Positions 7,939 through 14,500 of a DNA stretch of 16,281 nt are shown piece after piece. This stretch comes from an uncultured Eubacteriales bacterium (GTDB lineage: Bacteria; Bacillota; Clostridia; Lachnospirales; Anaerotignaceae): NCBI GenBank assembly GCA_900548595.1, contig URLB01000036.1, positions 1-16,281 of the forward strand, in the 5' to 3' direction. Each line of letters begins with the position of its first letter. Position 1 is the stretch's first letter. The translations under genes and the position numbers were made by a program. The notes beneath the pieces are model-generated. The model searched no databases and was not told where the DNA came from. It saw nothing but the letters and a program-made list of their open reading frames with translations.

Positions 7939-8811
7939 TTAGAATATAATTTCATAGTTTATAATAGAATCGAAGAGACCGTTTTTGTCCAACTCTCCGT
8001 TATATACACAGACAATTATATTATCTATTTGTTTCTTCTCTTTAGCTTTTATAACAGCTTTATCAACCTTTATACCAAGAAGCATTCCGTTGTCCTCTCC
8101 CAAACTTTTAAACGGTATCAGCCTCAACTTATGTCTCAGACTTGTCTCTGCCAATATTTTGAACATTTCTACACTGTCATTCTGTATTTTTGTATTGTCA
8201 GGAAAAAATTTTTTGATTGAGTTATACTGGCATATTATAACTTCATTTCCTCCAATGTTGTCTTTAAGAGAGTTTCCGCTGTCAGCCAGAGCACGTACAT
8301 GAGCCGAAATCCCGTTAAAATATATATCTATATCGAAATACTCCGTTTTTTTACAGTTTACCATTCTTAAATAATTTCTGCTTAATTTTATAATCATATA
8401 AATCAATATCGAAGAAACTATTAAAATAGTATATGAAAAATTGTCTAAAATCTCCGAAACTGTTTTGTATGTATAAAATGCCTTAAAGCAAAGTATTGAA
8501 AATATCAATCCAGCCGCTATGTATGAAACCGCAGCGGAAACCAATACCAATTTAACCAATCGAAGTATATTGTTCGGTTTATAGGCTATAATTAAAGACA
8601 AGGAAATCGACATCAGCATAACTAAAATTTGTACAACTCCATTTATGTAAGGCCTATACAGTGTAATTACATACATAAACGCACCAAAAGCCGCACCGGC
8701 AAGTATCCTCGGTATATTTACACGTTCTTTCATAATCATTCCGGCTGCCCATATTATAGTCATATCCATTAACATATTTACCGCAAACAAAATATCTATA
8801 TATATAACCAA
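7939..8811 (-). CDS. spoIIGA: Sigma-E processing peptidase SpoIIGA
   Basis: This 290-residue aspartic protease of the sporulation septum cleaves the pro-sequence from pro-sigma-E. About five membrane segments lie in the first half (roughly 3-25, 34-52, 60-77, 86-110, 127-143). A cytoplasmic domain follows with the active-site motif ADSGNSL, catalytic Asp177, matching the family D-(S/T)-G-N. It ends in the family-like NYEIIF. Overall conservation is low, as usual for SpoIIGA, but topology, motif and position before sigE are decisive. The start appears to be TTG at 8809-8811: GGGGGAA lies six to seven bases upstream, and VIYIDILFAVN from there matches the family N-terminus. The first in-frame ATG would remove 12 residues of the first helix. 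Confidence 0.93.
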   Translation of the reverse strand: MVIYIDILFAVNMLMDMTIIWAAGMIMKERVNIPRILAGAAFGAFMYVITLYRPYINGVVQILVMLMSISLSLIIAYKPNNILRLVKLVLVSAAVSYIAAGLIFSILCFKAFYTYKTVSEILDNFSYTILIVSSILIYMIIKLSRNYLRMVNCKKTEYFDIDIYFNGISAHVRALADSGNSLKDNIGGNEVIICQYNSIKKFFPDNTKIQNDSVEMFKILAETSLRHKLRLIPFKSLGEDNGMLLGIKVDKAVIKAKEKKQIDNIIVCVYNGELDKNGLFDSIINYEIIF

Positions 8812-8832
8812 AAAAATTCCCCCAAAAGATAT

Positions 8833-8870
8833 ATTTTATAATAAATCTTTCAAAGGAATTTTTTTGTCAT
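8833..8870 (-). promoter_or_regulatory. Possible spoIIG promoter with long spacer
   Basis: On the minus strand an ATGACA element (8865-8870) lies 21 bases from TATTAT (8838-8843) or 24 bases from TATAAA (8835-8840). The B. subtilis spoIIG promoter has an unusual 22-base spacer and needs Spo0A. A TGTCATA match to the Spo0A box TGTCGAA (5 of 7) overlaps the -35 on the opposite strand. The assignment is tentative. Confidence 0.35.
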
Positions 8871-8908
8871 ATTAGAGTAAGTTATAACCGCATTTGTTTA
8901 CAAAAATT

Positions 8909-10027
8909 TTATTTTAAAAGCTCATCTTTAAAACACCCTTTTTCATATATAGTTATACCGTCAGCCGTCACCTTACCGCATTCGGTCATATCGTTTATCA
9001 TATCCCAGTGTATAGCAGAATCGTTTTTACTTCCGGCCTCCGGAAAACCTGCTCCGAGAGCCATGTGCATTGTCCCGCCTATTTTTTCGTCAAACAGTAT
9101 ATTATGACTGAATTTTTTAATTCCATAATTTGTTCCGAATGCAACTTCGCCTATATATCTGGAACCTTCGTCCGTATCAATATAAGTCATCAGTTTTTCT
9201 GCAAATTCTTCATTTTTGCAGCTTGCGGAAGTTATCTTTCCGTTCTCAAACTCAAGGCGTACATTATAAAACTCGTTTCCGTTCATTAATGCAGGATAGC
9301 TGAATGTTATACAGCCGTTAATCGAATCTTCTACAGGAGACGTAAATATTTCTCCATCCGGAAAATTCTCGTTTCCGCAACAATTTATCCACTTTCTACC
9401 CTTAACAGAAAGGGTAATACATGTATCTTTTGACTCAATTTTTAATTCGGAAACTTTATTAAGATATTTAACCCATTTTTCCTGATACGCAGCCATTGCT
9501 TTCCATTCGGAAACAGGGTCATCCTTATCAATAAATCCTGCGCTGTAAACAAAATCTTCATATTCGCCCAGACTCATTCCAGCATATTGAGCGTCTCCGT
9601 TTGTGGGAAACTGAGTTCCGCACCATCTAAGTTCTCCTGTAGCGGAACGGTCGTTATATATTTTTCTGTTGTCCGCATTAGCCAGTCTTCGGTTTTTCAG
9701 CAATTCACCGTCTACAGAAGAAAGTGTACTTATATTATCCGTACCCCATGCGCTTATCCATACATCTGCTTTGGCACACTCTCCAAATCTGTAGTTTGGC
9801 TGGGCAATCTGTTCCATACTCCCGTTTTTAAACAAAAATTCATCCATATCAGGCATATCAACAAACCATTTCACATTTCCTCCTGCTAAAACTGCCTGCT
9901 TTGTTACCTCTTTAATAAAAGGCAAGGCGCTTTCTTCACCAGAAACACATACATTATCTCCCGGTTTAACTTTAGTTGAATAGTTAACAAGCACGTTTGC
10001 TAATTTTTCCAATCTGTAATCTTTCAT
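8909..10027 (-). CDS. Aminopeptidase, peptidase family M29
   Basis: This 372-residue cytoplasmic metallo-aminopeptidase removes N-terminal residues from peptides using a two-metal centre. Candidate metal ligands match the M29 pattern: Glu226 in NFPDGE, Glu294 in GEVAFG, His308 in KKFSHNI, His321 in MHMALG, and His340 and Asp342 in AIHWDM. The N-terminus LEKLANVLVNYSTKVKPGDNV is typical of the family. It is slightly shorter than the ~410-residue thermophile enzymes. The ATG at 10027 has GGAGG at good spacing. The gene is divergent from proS and shares its promoter region. spoIIGA starts 97 bases downstream on the same strand with no obvious terminator between, so some read-through into the sporulation pair is possible. 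Confidence 0.93.
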   Translation of the reverse strand: MKDYRLEKLANVLVNYSTKVKPGDNVCVSGEESALPFIKEVTKQAVLAGGNVKWFVDMPDMDEFLFKNGSMEQIAQPNYRFGECAKADVWISAWGTDNISTLSSVDGELLKNRRLANADNRKIYNDRSATGELRWCGTQFPTNGDAQYAGMSLGEYEDFVYSAGFIDKDDPVSEWKAMAAYQEKWVKYLNKVSELKIESKDTCITLSVKGRKWINCCGNENFPDGEIFTSPVEDSINGCITFSYPALMNGNEFYNVRLEFENGKITSASCKNEEFAEKLMTYIDTDEGSRYIGEVAFGTNYGIKKFSHNILFDEKIGGTMHMALGAGFPEAGSKNDSAIHWDMINDMTECGKVTADGITIYEKGCFKDELLK

Positions 10028-10055
10028 TTTATACCTCCGGTTTTATCTAAACATC

Positions 10056-10085
10056 TTGACATATGCTCTTTCAATGGATTATTAT
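10056..10085 (+). promoter_or_regulatory. Sigma-A promoter of the proS T-box leader
   Basis: TTGACA at 10056-10061 and TATTAT at 10080-10085 have an 18-base spacer. Transcription would start near 10092, just before the conserved T-box leader elements. Confidence 0.7.
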
Positions 10086-10089
10086 ATCA
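10081..10089 (-). promoter_or_regulatory. Extended -10 promoter of the M29 aminopeptidase gene
   Basis: TGATATAAT on the minus strand is a perfect extended -10 (TGnTATAAT). No good -35 is visible, as expected for this class. The transcript would start near 10074, giving a leader of about 47 nt. The element lies on the same bases as the proS -10. Confidence 0.6.
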
Positions 10090-10091
10090 CT

Positions 10092-10322
10092 TGAGCAAAG
10101 ACTATGACAGGGATTAGTAAATATTATTTTGTTTTCAGAGAGAAGGCGTTTGGTGTAAGCCTTTATCAAATAATATCGAACCTGCCCCTTGAGTTCCGCG
10201 GAGGTAATAATTCGCGGCGTTATCCGCGTTAAGGATTTAAGCGGACGTATAATACGTCAATTTGGGTGGTACCGCCGATTAACCTTGGTCCCTTTTATTT
10301 TTTTGGGATTGAGGCTTTTTTT
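10092..10322 (+). promoter_or_regulatory. T-box leader with proline specifier, controlling proS
   Basis: This untranslated leader senses uncharged tRNA-Pro and controls transcription of the following synthetase gene. AGAGA of Stem I is at about 10138-10143. The specifier loop reads GAA followed by CCT (10181-10183), a proline codon, which matches the gene it controls. A GC-rich hairpin CGCGG/CCGCG follows near 10212-10228. The conserved T-box sequence TGGGTGGTACCGC is at 10263-10275. A terminator lies at its 3' end. By the established T-box mechanism, uncharged tRNA-Pro would pair with the specifier and the T-box bulge and favour the antiterminator. Family, specificity and target all agree. 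Confidence 0.93.
10283..10322 (+). terminator. T-box regulated terminator upstream of proS
   Basis: CCTTGGTCCC (10283-10292) pairs along its full length, with three G-U wobbles, with GGGATTGAGG (10305-10314). A run of T follows at 10316-10322. It lies directly after the T-box sequence and is the alternative to the antiterminator fold. Confidence 0.85.
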
Positions 10323-10342
10323 ATTATGAAAGGAGTTTTAAA

Positions 10343-10387
10343 ATGGCAAAGGATAAAAAATTCGTTGAATTACAGACATGGAAGTAG
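10343..10387 (+). other. Displaced proS N-terminus: 14-codon frame behind the proS ribosome binding site
   Basis: ATG at 10343 has AAAGGAG seven bases upstream, the only good ribosome binding site here. It reads MAKDKKFVE, the usual beginning of short-form ProRS proteins. It then leaves the synthetase frame and stops at TAG 10385-10387. The synthetase frame reads TGA-ITD-M at 10366-10380, so conserved-looking residues sit in two frames on either side of 10366-10371. One lost base in a GAAATT run, or a four-base loss from GAAGAAATT, would explain this. The stop overlaps the downstream ATG at 10378, so ribosomes ending here could restart there. Confidence 0.75.
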
Positions 10388-11772
10388 ATTTTCCTCAGTG
10401 GTATACAGATGTTGTAATTAAAGCAGACCTCGTAGATTATTCAAGCGTAAGAGGCTGTATGATTATAAGACCTTACGGATATGCTATCTGGGAACTTATG
10501 CAGAAACAGATGGACGCAAGATTTAAAGAAACAGGTCATGAAAACGTATACATGCCTATGCTTATACCCGAAAGTCTTTTGCAGAAAGAAAAAGACCATG
10601 TAGAGGGATTTGCACCGGAAGTAGCATGGGTAACACACGGCGGCGAACAGGAATTAACAGAGCGACTTTGTGTAAGACCTACTTCCGAAACACTGTTTTG
10701 CGATCACTATAAAAACATAATACACTCATACAGAGATTTACCTAAACTTTATAATCAGTGGTGTTCTGTTGTAAGATGGGAGAGAACAACTCGTCCTTTC
10801 CTCAGAACTACAGAATTTTTATGGCAGGAAGGTCATACAGCACATGCCACAGCCGAAGAGGCTGAGGAAGAAACAATCAAAATGCTTAACGTCTATGCTG
10901 ATTTCTGCGAAAATATACTGGCTATACCTGTAATTAAAGGTCAGAAAACAGAGAAAGAACGTTTTGCCGGAGCAAAGGCTACATATACTATCGAAAGTCT
11001 TATGCATGACGGAAAAGCGCTTCAGTCAGGTACATCTCATAACTTCGGAGATGGATTTGCACACGCTTTCGGAATACAGTATACCGATAAAAATAATGAA
11101 CTTAAATATGTTCATCAGACTTCATGGGGAACAACAACACGTCTTATCGGAGCGGTTATAATGGTACACGGAGACAACAGCGGACTTGTTCTTCCTCCTA
11201 AAATAGCTCCTATCCAGGTTGTTATTGTTCCTATCGCTATGCAAAAAGAAGGCGTCCTTGAAAAAGCAAATGAGCTTAAGGACAGACTCTCTAACTTCAG
11301 AGTTAAAGTCGATGACAGTGATAAGTCTCCCGGTTGGAAATTCAGCGAATATGAAATGAAAGGCGTTCCCGTTCGTCTTGAAGTAGGTCCCAGGGATATA
11401 GAAAACAATCAGGCAGTTCTTGCAAGAAGAGACACAGGCGAAAAGAAAGTTGTATCACTCGATAACCTTGAAGATGAAATAGCCGATATGCTTGAAGATA
11501 TACAGCACAATCTCTTTATCAAAGCAAGAGACAGACGTGATGCTAAAACATATTCTGCTACAGATATGGAAACATTTGAAAAAGAGCTTAACGAGACACC
11601 GGGATTTGTTAAGGCAATGTGGTGCGGAGACCGTGCGTGTGAAGATGCAATCAAAGAAAAGACAGGCGCTACATCAAGATGTATTCCTTTTGAGCAGGAG
11701 CATATTTCCGATACATGCGTATGCTGCGGCAAAAAAGCAAAACACATGGTTTACTGGGGAAGAGCTTATTAA
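10378..11772 (+). CDS. proS: Prolyl-tRNA synthetase, short archaeal/eukaryotic type (start disrupted by frameshift)
   Basis: This class II synthetase charges tRNA-Pro. From the ATG at 10378 it has 464 residues, about 13-17 fewer at the N-terminus than its family. Class II motif 2 is at about 133-150 (RWERTTRPFLRTTEFLWQ) and motif 3 at about 255-274 (RLIGAVIMVHGDNSGLVLPP). The anticodon-binding domain starts near 278. The C-terminal zinc-type domain has CGDRAC, a further Cys, and CVCCGKK, and ends GRAY. There is no editing INS domain, as expected for this type. All catalytic motifs are intact. Only the start is odd: the proper ribosome binding site serves the out-of-frame ATG at 10343. The enzyme may be made by re-initiation at 10378, or the window may contain a real or technical indel. 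Confidence 0.93.
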   Translation: MEVDFPQWYTDVVIKADLVDYSSVRGCMIIRPYGYAIWELMQKQMDARFKETGHENVYMPMLIPESLLQKEKDHVEGFAPEVAWVTHGGEQELTERLCVRPTSETLFCDHYKNIIHSYRDLPKLYNQWCSVVRWERTTRPFLRTTEFLWQEGHTAHATAEEAEEETIKMLNVYADFCENILAIPVIKGQKTEKERFAGAKATYTIESLMHDGKALQSGTSHNFGDGFAHAFGIQYTDKNNELKYVHQTSWGTTTRLIGAVIMVHGDNSGLVLPPKIAPIQVVIVPIAMQKEGVLEKANELKDRLSNFRVKVDDSDKSPGWKFSEYEMKGVPVRLEVGPRDIENNQAVLARRDTGEKKVVSLDNLEDEIADMLEDIQHNLFIKARDRRDAKTYSATDMETFEKELNETPGFVKAMWCGDRACEDAIKEKTGATSRCIPFEQEHISDTCVCCGKKAKHMVYWGRAY

Positions 11773-11785
11773 TTATGCAATCTAT

Positions 11786-11812
11786 AAAGCCGAGGTTTTA
11801 CCTCGGCTTTTT
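11786..11812 (+). terminator. Rho-independent terminator of proS
   Basis: AAAGCCGAGGT (11786-11796) and ACCTCGGCTTT (11800-11810) form an 11-bp stem with a 3-base loop, followed by more T. It lies 13 bases past the proS stop. On the minus strand the same stem follows the gpr stop by seven bases, but its T-tract there is short (TTTATAG), so it may serve both convergent genes unequally. Confidence 0.92.
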
Positions 11813-11818
11813 CATAAA

Positions 11819-12796
11819 TCAAATATACTTATTTATGTCATTTATAGACAACGCAGGATGTATGGCAATATTTATGGCATTTGATATAATATCGGCCAGT
11901 CTGTCTATTACTGCGTCTACCTCTTTAGGAGTAACAAACATATTTTCAGCATACGGAGTAAGAAGGTCATTTATAAGTTTATACCTTTCTTCGCCGTCAA
12001 TATTATTAAGCATATCATAAAACATTTTATCATCGGAAGCAGCTGCCATTGCTTCCAATATTCTATCCATAGTATCATTTACTAAAGTAGCTGCGTCTAC
12101 GACTGTAGGAACTCCTATAGCTATAACAGGTATTCCCAACGAATGTTTATCAAGCGTCATTCTTTTGTTGCCTACTCCGGAACCCGGACTTATACCGCTG
12201 TCAGTCATTTGTATAACAGAATTTACTCTGCTGAACTTTCTGGCCGCTAAAGCATCTATAGCAATTAATAAATCAGGTTTTATTTTATCTACTATTCCGG
12301 CTAATATTTCACCTGTTTCAATTCCTGTTATTCCCATAACTCCCGGAGAAATTGCAGATACCGATGCAACATTATCATCAATGTTCTTCGGAAGCGTATC
12401 CTTTATATGTCTTGTTACAAGTACTTTAGATATAACCTTTGGTCCAAGAGAATCCGGGGTTATAAATCTGTTGCCTAAACCCGCAATAAGTATATTTTTA
12501 TATTTATTGGGTTTAATCAGTTCTGCAAGCATATCGGCAGTTTCTTTTATAACTCTTTCTTTAAAGTACGTATCGTTTTCTCTCATTTTCGATGATTCAA
12601 CTGTTATATATTTTCCAACAGGTTTCCCTACAGTATTACTTCCGTTTTCATTATATATTTCTACGCATGTTACCTCAATGTCATTATCGGATTTTGTTTT
12701 GGATTTTATGCCGTCGATAATATCTTTCTCTGTATTCAACAGTTCGCATGCTTCCATAGCCAAATCCGTCCGTATACTGAAATTTTTATTTATCAT
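11819..12796 (-). CDS. gpr: Germination protease GPR (spore protease, peptidase family M63/A25)
   Basis: This 325-residue protease degrades the small acid-soluble proteins that coat spore DNA when the spore germinates. The short N-terminal propeptide contains FSIRTDLAMEA (6-16), the self-processing region that resembles the target-site motif in the SASPs. The aspartates matching B. megaterium Asp127 and Asp193 are Asp115 (FITPDSLGP) and Asp181 (AIDALAARKFSRVN), with the same 66-residue spacing. GLGNR (106-110) and SGISPGSGVGNKR are also characteristic. The ATG at 12796 has AGGAGGAG close upstream. Expression is expected in the forespore under sigma-G, but I could not find a convincing sigma-G promoter. 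The gene is convergent with proS and divergent from a VanZ-like gene. The spoIIP gene often found after gpr is absent. Confidence 0.95.
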   Translation of the reverse strand: MINKNFSIRTDLAMEACELLNTEKDIIDGIKSKTKSDNDIEVTCVEIYNENGSNTVGKPVGKYITVESSKMRENDTYFKERVIKETADMLAELIKPNKYKNILIAGLGNRFITPDSLGPKVISKVLVTRHIKDTLPKNIDDNVASVSAISPGVMGITGIETGEILAGIVDKIKPDLLIAIDALAARKFSRVNSVIQMTDSGISPGSGVGNKRMTLDKHSLGIPVIAIGVPTVVDAATLVNDTMDRILEAMAAASDDKMFYDMLNNIDGEERYKLINDLLTPYAENMFVTPKEVDAVIDRLADIISNAINIAIHPALSINDINKYI

Positions 12797-12885
12797 AGCT
12801 CCTCCTATTATTCATAAACTTTTATTTATATTTTTCCGATAACCGCTATATATATTCTTTATTTATGAAAAATTTAAGTATTATA

Positions 12886-12915
12886 TTGACTTTTATTTAA
12901 CTTTTACGGTGTATA
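12886..12915 (+). promoter_or_regulatory. Possible promoter of the VanZ-like gene
   Basis: TTGACT at 12886-12891 is a near-consensus -35. TGTATA at 12910-12915 (18-base spacer) or TATATT at 12912-12917 (20-base spacer) could be the -10. It lies immediately upstream of the ribosome binding site at 12927-12932, so the leader would be very short. Confidence 0.45.
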
Positions 12916-12940
12916 TTATTTATAGTGGAGGTGGTTATAA

Positions 12941-13471
12941 ATGGAATGGAAAAAAGGAAATTTCAATCGTGTGCTTTTTATATTCTTTATATTATATGTA
13001 TCTGCTTTGACATGGATCGTACTGTTTAAATTGACCGTTCCGTCAAATATTGTCTCCCTTTCCAGAGACAGAGTTATAAATGTAATACCATTCTTTGAAG
13101 TTATAACAGGAGAATATTTTGACACATTTGATATGATAGCAAATATAATTGCTTTTATACCTTTCGGTATATATACAGCTTTAGTTCTAAAAGAAATACC
13201 AGCTCGTTCGAAACTTATATCTGCAGCAGTTTTAAGTATTCTTTACGAAACCGTACAATTTGTTTTTGCTATAGGAGTATGTGATATAACAGATGTTATG
13301 ATGAATACATTGGGAGCATATATAGGAATTTGGGTTTATGAGTTTATAAACTCCAAAACCAAAACCGAGTATAAAACCAAAAAATTTGTAACGGTATGCT
13401 CAGCAATATCAATAATTCCTATGGGCACAGTGCTCGGAATAGTTTCAGTAGGAAAAAATATTATTTTATGA
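12941..13471 (+). CDS. VanZ-like family membrane protein
   Basis: This 176-residue integral membrane protein has about five hydrophobic segments (roughly 8-30, 62-84, 92-110, 119-137, 150-170). VanZ-family hallmarks are NVIPF (47-51), NIIAFIPFG (68-76), the S-x3-E-x2-Q pattern at 99-106 (SILYETVQ), and D-x2-D-x3-NTLGAYIG (115-129). The family is named for a teicoplanin-resistance accessory gene, but most chromosomal members have no known role, so antibiotic resistance should not be assumed. The ATG at 12941 has GGAGG nine bases upstream. It is a single-gene unit with its own promoter candidate and terminator. It lies between rpsT and gpr, genes that often neighbour each other directly, so it looks like an insertion into that junction. 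Confidence 0.85.
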   Translation: MEWKKGNFNRVLFIFFILYVSALTWIVLFKLTVPSNIVSLSRDRVINVIPFFEVITGEYFDTFDMIANIIAFIPFGIYTALVLKEIPARSKLISAAVLSILYETVQFVFAIGVCDITDVMMNTLGAYIGIWVYEFINSKTKTEYKTKKFVTVCSAISIIPMGTVLGIVSVGKNIIL

Positions 13472-13476
13472 TTGTC

Positions 13477-13508
13477 AAAAAGACTTTTCAAATTTGAAAG
13501 GTCTTTTT
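13477..13508 (+). terminator. Rho-independent terminator of the VanZ-like gene
   Basis: AAAAAGACTTTTCAAA (13477-13492) pairs with TTTGAAAGGTCTTTTT (13493-13508) with one G-U pair. The innermost bases form the loop and the 3' arm ends in T5. It starts five bases past the stop codon. Confidence 0.8.
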
Positions 13509-13524
13509 ATTATGACAAAAAACT

Positions 13525-13565
13525 AAAAACGGGAGCTGCATATTTCAAATGCAGTTCCCGTTTTT
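13525..13565 (-). terminator. Rho-independent terminator after rpsT
   Basis: A 17-bp stem with one wobble is formed by 13525-13541 and 13549-13565 (core ACGGGAGCTGCAT), with a 7-base loop. On the minus strand the 3' arm ends in TTTTT and more T follows. It lies 21 bases past the rpsT stop and is probably the end of the thrS/infC/rpsT transcription block. It is near-symmetric and could also stop plus-strand transcription. Confidence 0.9.
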
Positions 13566-13586
13566 AACGTCCTTATAGGACTGAAA

Positions 13587-13847
13587 TTACATAGCGTTGT
13601 AAAGTCTCTGGATTGTTGATTTCTTTCTTGCCGCAGCGTTCTTATGGAAAATTCCTTTTACATAAGCTCTGTCGATAGCTGCGATAGCTGCCTTGCATGC
13701 AACTTCTGCCGCTGCCTTGTCTCCAGCTGCAATAGCTGCCTGAGCCTTCTTTACAGCTGTCTTTGTAGCTGATTTTACCATTTTATTTCTTAATGTTTTC
13801 TTTGAAATAACTTTGATTCTTTTCTTTGCAGATTTTATGTTAGCCAA
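13587..13847 (-). CDS. rpsT: 30S ribosomal protein S20
   Basis: This 86-residue, Lys/Ala-rich primary 16S-binding protein has the typical S20 start ANIKSAKKRIK and the family motifs KTAVKKAQAAI and GIFHKNAAARKKS, and ends RLYNAM. The start codon is TTG at 13845-13847, eight bases after a perfect AGGAGG. No in-frame ATG could replace it without losing the conserved N-terminus. E. coli rpsT also starts with UUG, and there the weak start is part of S20 autoregulation. The gene lies 38 bases after rplT with no terminator between, so it is probably read from the infC operon. A TTGACT in the gap has no properly spaced -10. The gpr neighbour further on is typical of clostridial rpsT loci. Confidence 0.97.
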   Translation of the reverse strand: MANIKSAKKRIKVISKKTLRNKMVKSATKTAVKKAQAAIAAGDKAAAEVACKAAIAAIDRAYVKGIFHKNAAARKKSTIQRLYNAM

Positions 13848-13885
13848 TTTTATTTCCTCCTAATTCAAAATATATAACAGTCAAA

Positions 13886-14239
13886 TTACAGTTTTGCTTT
13901 AGCTGTTTCTACAAACTTAGCGAAAGCTGCTTCATCGCTTACTGCAAGTTCTGCAAGCATCTTTCTGTTGATGTTTACATCAGCAAGTTTTAAACCATGC
14001 ATAAGCTGGCTATAAGAAATGTCATACTTTCTGGCTACTGCATTAATTCTTGTTATCCAAAGTGATCTGTATTCTCTCTTTGTCTGCTTTCTTCCTGCGA
14101 AAGAATAGCTCATAGCTTTCATAACAGACTGTTTAGCAGATCTGTACTGTTTTGATCTTGCTCCTCTGTATCCTCTAGCTAATTTTAAAACTTTTTTATG
14201 TCTTTTTCTTGCGTTTAAAGCGCCTTTAACTCTTGCCAT
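13886..14239 (-). CDS. rplT: 50S ribosomal protein L20
   Basis: This 117-residue protein, essential early in 50S assembly, binds 23S rRNA. It has the usual length and start MARVKGALNARKRHKKVLKLARGYRGARS written here in family order: a basic N-terminal extension (1-60), then the globular part with LWITRINAVARKYDISYSQ and the C-terminal helices. The ATG at 14239 follows AAGGAGG at normal spacing. It is the third gene of the infC-rpmI-rplT operon. In Firmicutes L20 represses this operon by binding its leader RNA, and an attenuator-like leader is present upstream of infC. Confidence 0.98.
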   Translation of the reverse strand: MARVKGALNARKRHKKVLKLARGYRGARSKQYRSAKQSVMKAMSYSFAGRKQTKREYRSLWITRINAVARKYDISYSQLMHGLKLADVNINRKMLAELAVSDEAAFAKFVETAKAKL

Positions 14240-14266
14240 TATTCAAATCCTCCTTATCCTTGGTTC

Positions 14267-14467
14267 TTATGCGTAGGGAATTAATTTCTTTTTGATTGTC
14301 TTTACTACAGTCTTATCAGCAGTTGTTGCTTTTCTAAGATTTCTTTTTCTCTTAGTTGACTTTTTGCCAAGGATATGCTGTGTATTTGATTTATTTCTTT
14401 TAACTTTTCCTGTTCCTGTTAATCTGTAGCGTTTTGCTGCAGCTTTTTTTGTTTTTAATTTAGGCAT
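14267..14467 (-). CDS. rpmI: 50S ribosomal protein L35
   Basis: This 66-residue, very basic ribosomal protein has the family start MPKLKTKKAAAKRYRLTGTGK and the motif GKKSTKRKRNLRK. The ATG at 14467 follows AAGGAGG. It sits between infC (33 bases away) and rplT (27 bases away), the standard bacterial order. Confidence 0.98.
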   Translation of the reverse strand: MPKLKTKKAAAKRYRLTGTGKVKRNKSNTQHILGKKSTKRKRNLRKATTADKTVVKTIKKKLIPYA

Positions 14468-14500
14468 TTTAAATTTCCTCCTTGATTAAGCTTATGTTAA

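Noticed and set aside
11492..11884. Plus-strand 130-codon frame overlapping the end of proS
   Set aside because: It overlaps proS in another frame and runs through the proS terminator into gpr. It is a shadow frame.
12165..12842. Plus-strand open frame of 225 codons opposite gpr
   Set aside because: The minus-strand GPR protein has all family motifs. The plus frame is a long hydrophobic shadow typical of the complement of AT-rich coding DNA, without a ribosome binding site.
12797..12860. Sigma-G promoter for gpr
   Set aside because: Expected from biology, but no pair of elements with acceptable match and spacing could be found by eye.
13050..13069. TGTCTC/GAGACA inverted repeat
   Set aside because: It lies inside the VanZ-like coding sequence, is only 6 bp, and is probably chance.
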